Assembly (NCBI GenBank): GCA_027036655.1
Contig: JALWEC010000030.1
Span: forward strand, 1 to 5,103
DNA length: 5,103 bases
DNA from: Melioribacteraceae bacterium
GTDB taxonomy: Bacteria; Bacteroidota; Ignavibacteria; Ignavibacteriales; Melioribacteraceae
Reading direction: 5' to 3'
The notes under the pieces were generated by a model. It worked only from the letters and a program-made list of their open reading frames with translations. It was not told the DNA's origin and made no database searches. Each line of letters starts with the position of its first letter. The first letter of the stretch is position 1. Below, piece after piece: positions 1-4,743 of this stretch. Position numbers and translations under genes: made by a program.

Positions 1-274
1 TCTTTAAGATTAAGCGAACAATGTAAGCGGCTATCAGCGCTACAAAAAGATATCCGGCTAAGTTTTTTATCGAAGTCTTTGTAACTTTGTAAGTAAAAAT
101 TGTTCCTCTCCAACCGCATTTTTTACATCTGTAATATTTAAATGGAGTATATTTTTTTACAAACTGCTCCCAAGTCGTTCGCGCTTTCGATTTACGTAAC
201 GTAGCAAACTCGCCGCACGAAGGACATTTGGTAAACTCCGGATTCCTTCTAAACACAATTTTAGAAGATTTCAT
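1..274 (-). CDS. Small zinc-ribbon membrane protein, partial (C-terminus beyond the left edge)
   Basis: An open frame starts at the ATG at 274-272 and runs without a stop to the window edge, giving 91 visible residues. Two CxxC pairs are seen: C17-P-S-C20 and C50-K-K-C53, the second followed by GWRG. This is a typical four-cysteine zinc ribbon. The linker between them is basic and aromatic. Residues about 72-90 (LAGYLFVALIAAYIVRLIL) form a likely membrane helix, so the ribbon probably sits on one face of the inner membrane, most simply the cytoplasm. The start is supported by a purine-rich AAAAAGGGGA seven bases upstream. It follows ctpA on the same strand after about 100 bases of AT-rich DNA, so it may be a separate transcription unit. 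I do not recognise a named family and assign no function. The gene model is fairly secure, the role unknown. Confidence 0.75.
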   Translation of the reverse strand, partial: MKSSKIVFRRNPEFTKCPSCGEFATLRKSKARTTWEQFVKKYTPFKYYRCKKCGWRGTIFTYKVTKTSIKNLAGYLFVALIAAYIVRLILK

Positions 275-280
275 AAACCG

Positions 281-290
281 TCCCCTTTTT
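281..290 (-). promoter_or_regulatory. Ribosome binding site of the zinc-ribbon gene
   Basis: On the minus strand the sequence AAAAAGGGGA ends seven bases before the ATG at 274. It is a good Shine-Dalgarno-like purine run and fixes the start of a gene that has no complete reading frame in the window. Confidence 0.6.
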
Positions 291-296
291 GTAATA

Positions 297-318
297 TTTT
301 AAAAAATAATTTTTAAAA
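297..318. repeat. A/T-only perfect inverted repeat upstream of the zinc-ribbon gene
   Basis: Arms TTTTAAAAA (297-305) and TTTTTAAAA (310-318) are exact reverse complements around a four-base centre, ATAA. The element lies about 23 bases upstream of the ATG at 274, in the 103-base spacer after ctpA. Being all A/T it would make only a weak hairpin. It could be part of a promoter or a protein-binding palindrome, or simply a product of AT richness. The rest of the spacer (275-377) shows no convincing gene or strong terminator. Confidence 0.45.
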
Positions 319-377
319 TAACCATTAGTAAAATAAAAATTGCAATAATTGTGTAAAACAAACTCCGCTTTGGAATA

Positions 378-2024
378 TTACTTCAAAATTGCAAGATAAA
401 CCGAATCTTGAGTTAAAATATTATAAGCGGTTTTCGCTTGTACATCATCCTTCAGCATTTCGGCGACTCTCCCGCGAATTCCCTCTTCGCGCGCCGCAAG
501 TTCCCATTTCAATATTTCAAGAACTTTCGATTTGTTTTTAACTATTTCCAACTTCTGAGCGTCCGAAAGAAGCTTCGAAAATCTATTCATTCTCTCCGTC
601 AAATCGGGATTTGAGGAAATTATTTCGGATTCTTTCAGCTCCTTAACCAGCTTATCTTCTTCAGATTCAAAATTAAATTTATTTTCATCAAGATATTTGA
701 TGAATTCATTAAAAAGACGATTCGTATTTAAATTATTCAGCTTCTCTTTTTTCTCATTCTTATTGTAATAGTACGAGGCAAATCTAAAAAACATTCCTTT
801 CGAAAGAAGATTCCCGATAACCTCCGGCAACTTTTCATTCTGAACTACAGTGTCGGGTAATATCCCGCCCGCGGAAAATACGGGACGATGGTCATCTGTG
901 TAAAATTTCTTCTGAACGTAATCAACCGGCTTATCCAAAACCTTTTTGGAATAATCCAACTTTTGAATACATCTGCCGCTCGGAGTGTAATACCGCGCTG
1001 TAGTAATCTTCATCGTGTTGTCGTACGGCAATGGAATTACAGTTTGCACCAATCCTTTTCCGAAAGATCGGGTGCCGAGCACAACGCCGCGGTCGTGGTC
1101 TTGAATCGCCCCTGTTACAATCTCCGAAGCCGACGCCGAACCGCCGTTAATCAGCACACACAACTTGGCTTTTCCCGCCAGAGGATTTTCTTTGGAATAA
1201 AACTTTTTTGTTTTTATCGAATCTCGCCCGATGATAGAAACAATCAAACTTTTAGGAGGCAAAAACTTTTCGGAGACGTCTATCGCGGCGTCTAATAATC
1301 CTCCGGGATTTCCTCTCAAATCCAAAATTACGGAATTTATCTTTTTCTTTTTGCCCAACTTTTCAAGAGCGCTTTTAATTTCGTCTCCGGCTGTTCTCGA
1401 AAATCCGGTCAGTTTGATAAAAACATTGTCGCTGTTTGCCGGCCAAAAATCAGCGTAAACAACATTCTTAATTTCAATTTCTTCTCTGACCAAATTAAAC
1501 CGGAGCGTATCGGAAACGCCTTCGCGCAGAATTGTCAGATGAACCATTGTCCCCGGTTTTCCCTTTAGGTTTGCGCCGAGTAAATCGTAATTATCCGGAC
1601 CCATTTTAACGCTGTCAATCTGCAAAATCATATCGCCAATTCGGAGTCCCTGCCGCTGCGCGGAGTAACCGTCCATTAAGCTGATAATCGTGATCTTATC
1701 GTCGCGCAGTCCGATTGTCGCACCGATGCCGCCGTATCGTCCGCGGGTTAAAACTTCAACGTCCTTTTGCAAATCCTTATTATAAAAAACCGTGTAAGGA
1801 TCAAGGGAATTAAGCATCCCTTTGATTCCCGATTCTATAAATTTTTCCGGGTTAATCGGATCGACATAATTAAGAACAGCCTGCCTGAAAACTTCGCCGA
1901 AAACATCAACACTTTTCGACATTCTGTAATATATATCTCCGTCGCTTCTTAAAAATCCGGCGAACAATATTAACAGTAAAAACGGAAGAAAAAATTTAAC
2001 TTTAAATTTATATTTATACTTCAT
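378..2024 (-). CDS. ctpA: S41 family C-terminal processing peptidase (CtpA/Prc-like)
   Basis: This 548-residue serine protease would be exported and tethered to the envelope, trimming the C-termini of periplasmic proteins. Residues about 10-26 are a hydrophobic signal or anchor. An S41 N-terminal helical segment (about 35-95) is followed by a PDZ domain (about 96-180), seen as YGGIGATIGL, SAQRQGLRIGD and an LTILREG strand. The catalytic S41 core (about 185-395) contains DLRGNPGGLL, NGGSASASEIVTGAIQD and SFGKGLVQ. By the Ser-Lys spacing of 25 known for Prc and D1 peptidase, the dyad is S298 and K323, with Q327 as the usual partner. The core ends at GGILPD. About 155 further residues (394-548), helical and charged, extend past the core; this tail is common in S41 enzymes of the Bacteroidota/Chlorobi group. 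The gene begins one base after the tmk stop, with AGAGGA just upstream, so it is almost certainly co-transcribed with tmk and ybbR. Confidence 0.93.
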   Translation of the reverse strand: MKYKYKFKVKFFLPFLLLILFAGFLRSDGDIYYRMSKSVDVFGEVFRQAVLNYVDPINPEKFIESGIKGMLNSLDPYTVFYNKDLQKDVEVLTRGRYGGIGATIGLRDDKITIISLMDGYSAQRQGLRIGDMILQIDSVKMGPDNYDLLGANLKGKPGTMVHLTILREGVSDTLRFNLVREEIEIKNVVYADFWPANSDNVFIKLTGFSRTAGDEIKSALEKLGKKKKINSVILDLRGNPGGLLDAAIDVSEKFLPPKSLIVSIIGRDSIKTKKFYSKENPLAGKAKLCVLINGGSASASEIVTGAIQDHDRGVVLGTRSFGKGLVQTVIPLPYDNTMKITTARYYTPSGRCIQKLDYSKKVLDKPVDYVQKKFYTDDHRPVFSAGGILPDTVVQNEKLPEVIGNLLSKGMFFRFASYYYNKNEKKEKLNNLNTNRLFNEFIKYLDENKFNFESEEDKLVKELKESEIISSNPDLTERMNRFSKLLSDAQKLEIVKNKSKVLEILKWELAAREEGIRGRVAEMLKDDVQAKTAYNILTQDSVYLAILK

Positions 2025-2025
2025 T

Positions 2026-2649
2026 CTATCCTCTGAACTTTGGATGCTTTTTCAAAATTACCAATATTTCTTCGAATATGGAGTTAATGCTTCTGTTGCC
2101 GTCAATCAGCTTAAATCTTTCTTCGGTTTCGGATAGTTTCAAATAACCGTTTCTTACTCTCCTGTAAAATTCATCATTTGAGGATTCAATCCTGTCGAGT
2201 TCAATTTCCGAATTGAGTTTTTTTCTTTTTTCAATTTCAGACAAAGAAACATCAATAAAAAAAGTAAGGTCGGGCACGGTTTCTCCAAGCACGAACTTGT
2301 TCAAACTGCCGATGAAATCCAAATCCAAGCCTCTGCCGTATCCTTGATACGCCGTCGATGAATCGTGAAATCTGTCCGACAAAACAAATACTCCCTCCTT
2401 TAATTTCGGTCGAATAACTTCTCGAATTAACTGCGCGCGACTTGAATAAAACAGAAGTAGTTCCGTTTCGGAATGCATTTCAAAATTTTTTCTGTCGAGG
2501 AGCAATTGACGAATTTTCTCCGAGATTGCAGTGCCGCCCGGCTCCCGAATAAGATAAACCGATTTTTTATTCTCCTCGAGATAATTTTTAAGTAAAGAAA
2601 CTTGTGTGGACTTACCGGAAAAATCGAGACCTTCAAATGAGATAAACAT
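2026..2649 (-). CDS. tmk: Thymidylate kinase (dTMP kinase)
   Basis: The enzyme phosphorylates dTMP to dTDP with ATP in the cytoplasm, an essential step of dTTP synthesis. At 207 residues it has the usual family length. The P-loop is GLDFSGKST at residues 7-15; the canonical G/S before the final SGK is Phe here, a mild variation. REPGG (35-39) and the DRFHDSSTAYQGYGRG motif (92-107) make up the dTMP-binding region. A LID-like stretch near 141-156 is rich in Lys/Arg and ends in LDRIE, as in bacterial type II thymidylate kinases. The FYRRVRNGYL segment (161-170) is also characteristic. It starts three bases after the ybbR stop and ends one base before ctpA, in a compact three-gene operon. The upstream ribosome-binding signal is weak (AAGAAG within the end of ybbR), so coupling to ybbR translation is likely. 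Confidence 0.96.
   Translation of the reverse strand: MFISFEGLDFSGKSTQVSLLKNYLEENKKSVYLIREPGGTAISEKIRQLLLDRKNFEMHSETELLLFYSSRAQLIREVIRPKLKEGVFVLSDRFHDSSTAYQGYGRGLDLDFIGSLNKFVLGETVPDLTFFIDVSLSEIEKRKKLNSEIELDRIESSNDEFYRRVRNGYLKLSETEERFKLIDGNRSINSIFEEILVILKKHPKFRG
2029..2034 (-). promoter_or_regulatory. Ribosome binding site of ctpA, inside the end of tmk
   Basis: AGAGGA forms the last two sense codons of tmk and lies four bases before the ctpA ATG at 2024. It supports this start and suggests translational coupling with tmk. Confidence 0.5.
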
Positions 2650-2652
2650 AGA

Positions 2653-3564
2653 CTACTTCTTTATTATATAATCAATTTTTTCGGGAGTGAAAGTAACTAA
2701 TTTTACATTCTGCGGCAAACTCAAATGCGGAGCAAGGGAAGCCGTCGTATCGCGCAGCGCATCTTTAAACAAAATATAAGCGGAAATATCGGCGGCTTCC
2801 ATTCTTCCGACTATCCCGATTCCGCCTCTTACAACTACGCTAAGTTTGTTCGGGAAAATCAATAATTTTGAATTATTCTTTCCCGCGCCGATAATTTTAA
2901 TGGGAATATTATCAATTCTTTTATCTACAATTTTCTGTATGTTAAACATAACGGTTACCTTCTCCGTTTTAGAAGAAGTGAATTCCGGAAGCTTCAAACC
3001 GACATTAACCGACAAACTATCGTCGGCTTTGACCAGAACGATTTTATCGGTTTTAACCGAATCGGTATTCCGAACAATCGACGCGGGTCCCGAAATTTCG
3101 ATTTTTATCGGAGTAACTTTGGGAGATTCGATTAAACCGTAATCCCCTTTCAAATTTAAATCATACTCAGGCTTAACAAAAACTTCTTTCTCGATTTTTC
3201 TATCAACGTCTATTTTAAGTATTTCAGGATTTACGGAAACTACGTTTACATTCGATGTAAAAACATGATTCTTCTTAATCAAGTCGCGAGTGGAAATCAG
3301 CGTTTCCTTTTTCTTCCCATTTAAGGTTACATCAAAATAGCGATTGGCTCCCCAATAGTATGATGACAAGACCCAACCTTCCCCTTGTACTCCTACAATT
3401 ACAAATTTATCGGAAACATAACTGAGCGCATACTTGGGATTCTCAACTTTAACTCTGACCGGAAGATAAACATTCGTGTAAAAATTGTCGGAGAGCGTAA
3501 CAATCGTCCAAACAACAATTGAAAACAAAACAATAATCGATATGTGAAACCAATTTTTTTTCAT
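2653..3564 (-). CDS. YbbR-domain single-pass membrane protein (CdaR-like)
   Basis: A 303-residue protein with one N-terminal membrane helix (about 7-24) after a short basic start (MKKNW), so the rest should lie outside the cytoplasm. The body is nearly all beta-strand and contains YbbR-type repeats. The clearest is about 107-180, with VSVNPEILKIDVDRKIEKEV, a VTPIKIEISGP turn and TDKIVLV. A further copy covers about 205-303 and ends in VKLVTFTPEKIDYIIKK; an N-terminal degenerate copy seems to lie at about 30-105. In Firmicutes, YbbR proteins (CdaR) regulate the diadenylate cyclase CdaA. No cdaA gene is in this window, so that role is not shown here, and the CdaR name is used only as a family label. 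It is the first gene of the ybbR-tmk-ctpA unit. The ATG lies only a few bases after a U-tract and has no clear Shine-Dalgarno sequence. Confidence 0.8.
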   Translation of the reverse strand: MKKNWFHISIIVLFSIVVWTIVTLSDNFYTNVYLPVRVKVENPKYALSYVSDKFVIVGVQGEGWVLSSYYWGANRYFDVTLNGKKKETLISTRDLIKKNHVFTSNVNVVSVNPEILKIDVDRKIEKEVFVKPEYDLNLKGDYGLIESPKVTPIKIEISGPASIVRNTDSVKTDKIVLVKADDSLSVNVGLKLPEFTSSKTEKVTVMFNIQKIVDKRIDNIPIKIIGAGKNNSKLLIFPNKLSVVVRGGIGIVGRMEAADISAYILFKDALRDTTASLAPHLSLPQNVKLVTFTPEKIDYIIKK

Positions 3565-3604
3565 ATAAAAAAAACTGTCTCTAAGATTCGCAAGATTAAC
3601 TAAC

Positions 3605-3622
3605 TCGATAAATTAATATCGA
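3605..3622. repeat. Small palindrome in the terminator loop
   Basis: TCGATA (3605-3610) and TATCGA (3617-3622) are exact reverse complements around a six-base AATTAA centre. It overlaps the possible -10 region of the ybbR operon. It may fold as a nested hairpin or be a protein-binding site; nothing in the sequence decides between these. Confidence 0.35.
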
Positions 3623-3641
3623 AATATAAAACATACTGCAA
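3613..3641 (-). promoter_or_regulatory. Possible sigma70-like promoter for ybbR-tmk-ctpA
   Basis: On the minus strand TTGCAG (3641-3636), a 17-base spacer and TATTAA (3618-3613) have sigma70-like spacing, but both boxes match the consensus only partly. A transcript from here would start inside the loop of the preceding terminator, lack its 5' arm, and so escape termination. It is offered because the operon needs a promoter and no other gap is available nearby. Confidence 0.25.
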
Positions 3642-3665
3642 ATCTTAGAGCAGTTTTAAAGAAAT

Positions 3666-4382
3666 TTATTTTCTTAATTTCTCAAAAAGTTCTATTAAAG
3701 CCTGCCTGTTAGCTCTGGAAATTTCTCTCCCTTTTATCGGAAAATCGGAGAACTGCCTTGCCAAATGACGCAACTGATGAACGTTCATTCCCTCTAACTC
3801 TTCAAGCGGAGGAATAATTGCGGTAACGTATAGTTCATCGTCGGCGTTAACTTCATCCGAGGTATCCGCAGCTGTTTCGACTTTCTCTTCAGACGTTTCC
3901 GAGAAAACTTCATGGGAAGTTTTCTCTTCAACTTCGCCGGTTTCAATTTCAGGTTTTTCAGCCGGTTCATTTATCTCTTCCGGTTTTTCCGTTGCCGAAG
4001 ATTCAGATTCCATTATCGTTTTCGGTTCTTCAATCACAGAAAACAAATCTTCCGTCTTTTCCCGCCGAGCTTCTTTCTGTTTTCTTTTACGGCGGGGACG
4101 CGAAGACTTGGAATCCGAATAGAGAATACTTTCCAACTGATCATCCGGACGGGGAATAACATGAATCGATACAAGCTGCCCTACTCTCTGAGCCGCCGCC
4201 GCTCCGGCGTCCACGGAAGATTTAACGGCGGCAACGTCGCCCACAATTTTTATTGCGACCATTCCGCCGGTAACAATTTCCTTTCCTATCAGCTTAACAT
4301 TTGCCGCTTTCAACATTGCGTCGGCGGCTTCAATCGAGCCTACAAGACCTTTTGTTTCCACTAAGCCTAAAGCTAATTGCAT
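3666..4382 (-). CDS. BMC-domain shell protein with acidic linker and Rho_N/SAP-like C-terminal domain
   Basis: Residues 1-88 are a PduA/EutM-type BMC domain: [20 protein letters not shown], a pore loop near EIVTGGMVAI (35-44), a GDVAAVKSSVDAGAAAA helix and SIHVIPRPDDQLESIL. It should form or join hexameric tiles of a protein microcompartment shell. Ordinary BMC-H proteins stop near here, but this one has 150 more residues. They comprise a basic patch (about 92-109, RPRRKRKQKEARREK), a Glu-rich, low-complexity linker (about 110-185, with repeated EKPE and EEK units), and a compact helical end (about 194-238; MNVHQLRHLARQF, then ANRQALIELFEKL). That end resembles Rho_N/SAP-type helix-extended-loop-helix modules, which often bind nucleic acid; this is pattern recognition, not a search result. 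The ATG is nine bases after the stop of the upstream BMC gene, so both are co-transcribed. EutK, with a C-terminal helix-turn-helix, is a functional parallel but not a clear homologue of the tail. Confidence 0.88.
   Translation of the reverse strand: MQLALGLVETKGLVGSIEAADAMLKAANVKLIGKEIVTGGMVAIKIVGDVAAVKSSVDAGAAAAQRVGQLVSIHVIPRPDDQLESILYSDSKSSRPRRKRKQKEARREKTEDLFSVIEEPKTIMESESSATEKPEEINEPAEKPEIETGEVEEKTSHEVFSETSEEKVETAADTSDEVNADDELYVTAIIPPLEELEGMNVHQLRHLARQFSDFPIKGREISRANRQALIELFEKLRK
3901..3926. repeat. Perfect 11-bp inverted repeat within the extended BMC gene
   Basis: GAGAAAACTTC (3901-3911) and GAAGTTTTCTC (3916-3926) are exact reverse complements with a four-base loop. The repeat lies in codons for the acidic linker (the EKTSHEVFS region). 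On the mRNA it would form a stable tetraloop hairpin (loop CCAU). No U-tract follows, so it is not an intrinsic terminator. Confidence 0.6.
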
Positions 4383-4391
4383 AAAGCTAAA

Positions 4392-4670
4392 TTATCCTTT
4401 TTTCGGAAGAATCATTTCAACATCTGCATGAGGACGAGGAATGACGTGAACCGAAACCAATTCGCCTACTCGTTGCGCCGCCGCTGCTCCGGCGTCCGTT
4501 GCCGCTTTAACGGCTCCGACATCGCCGCGGACCATTACGGTTACATAACCGCCGCCGATTGTTTCTTTTCCAATCAGTTCTACTTTTGCAGCCTTCACCA
4601 TAGCATCGGCAGCTTCAACCGAACCGACCAAACCTTTTGTTTCTACCATTCCTAAAGCATCAAGTGCCAT
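4392..4670 (-). CDS. BMC-H microcompartment shell protein (PduA/EutM/CcmK family)
   Basis: This 92-residue protein is a complete canonical BMC-H subunit, which forms flat hexamers that tile the facets of a bacterial microcompartment. It opens with [22 protein letters not shown], including the edge lysine K26 that in PduA lies at hexamer-hexamer contacts. The pore loop is TIGGGYVTV (37-45), with Gly at the position of the PduA pore serine, so the pore lining resembles the glycine-rich pore of Eut[21 protein letters not shown] and [19 protein letters not shown] complete the fold. Protein similarity to PduA and EutM is too even for a safe symbol, and the cargo pathway cannot be read from the shell protein. 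It has a strong AGGAG site and a candidate promoter just upstream. It precedes a longer BMC paralogue by nine bases, and the two genes share recognisable nucleotide similarity, consistent with tandem duplication. Confidence 0.96.
   Translation of the reverse strand: MALDALGMVETKGLVGSVEAADAMVKAAKVELIGKETIGGGYVTVMVRGDVGAVKAATDAGAAAAQRVGELVSVHVIPRPHADVEMILPKKG
4395..4400 (-). promoter_or_regulatory. Ribosome binding site of the extended BMC gene
   Basis: AAAGGA overlaps the stop codon region of the upstream BMC gene and lies twelve bases before the ATG at 4382, a rather long spacing. Translational coupling to the upstream gene is plausible. Confidence 0.4.
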
Positions 4671-4677
4671 TATGTTG

Positions 4678-4682
4678 CTCCT
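4678..4682 (-). promoter_or_regulatory. Strong ribosome binding site of the BMC-H gene
   Basis: AGGAG lies seven bases before the ATG at 4670. It is the best Shine-Dalgarno match in the window, consistent with high expression of a structural shell protein. Confidence 0.7.
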
Positions 4683-4703
4683 ATTTTTTAGTTAATTTAT
4701 TAC

Positions 4704-4740
4704 AAAAAATAATTTTTAATGACTTCAAAGTCAAATTATT
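4704..4740 (-). terminator. Weak terminator-like hairpin after ruvX
   Basis: Minus-strand RNA from 4740 can fold with an outer AT-only stem (4734-4740 with 4708-4714), an inner TGACT/AGTCA stem (4729-4733 with 4720-4724) and a TTGA loop. A run of six U residues (complement of 4704-4709) overlaps the end of the outer stem. The low GC content makes it a poor terminator, and some read-through from ruvX into the BMC genes is possible. Confidence 0.35.
4706..4734 (-). promoter_or_regulatory. Candidate sigma70-like promoter of the BMC pair
   Basis: On the minus strand TTGACT (4734-4729) and TATTTT (4711-4706) are separated by exactly 17 bases, five and four matches to the consensus boxes. Initiation would fall near 4699, giving a leader of about 30 bases that contains the AGGAG site. 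It overlaps the hairpin that follows ruvX. Confidence 0.5.
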
Positions 4741-4743
4741 ATT

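Larger units (their letters stand above)
3567..3657 (-). terminator. Long-loop stem-loop with U8 tract after the BMC genes
   Basis: Arms 3638-3657 and 3571-3591 pair on the minus-strand RNA: seven pairs, a one-base bulge, ten pairs, one mismatch and two more pairs. The 3' arm runs into eight U residues (complement of 3567-3574), as in an intrinsic terminator. The loop is unusually long, about 46 bases, and contains a smaller hairpin (3605-3622). It sits just after the stop of the extended BMC gene and immediately before the ybbR ATG, so it should separate the BMC unit from the ybbR operon or attenuate read-through. Confidence 0.65.

Noticed and set aside
355..375. Possible terminator just after ctpA (CAAA/TTTG stem before a T-rich run)
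   Set aside because: Only four base pairs can form around a six-base loop, too weak to call.
888..1458. Two overlapping plus-strand frames opposite ctpA
   Set aside because: They cover the conserved PDZ and catalytic part of ctpA, have no domain signature and no ribosome binding sites that stand out.
3940..4010. Repeated Glu-rich units in the BMC linker as a possible tandem repeat array
   Set aside because: The EKPE and EEK repeats are short, irregular and not matched by regular nucleotide repeats; they look like low-complexity linker sequence.
3912..4364. Open plus-strand frame opposite the extended BMC gene
   Set aside because: Its product is a low-complexity Phe/Arg-rich string that mirrors the acidic linker codons on the other strand; there is no recognisable domain and the minus-strand gene is certain.
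4377..4655. Open plus-strand frame opposite the BMC-H gene
   Set aside because: It is antisense to a well-conserved shell gene, and its resemblance to the neighbouring antisense frame simply reflects the similarity of the two BMC genes.
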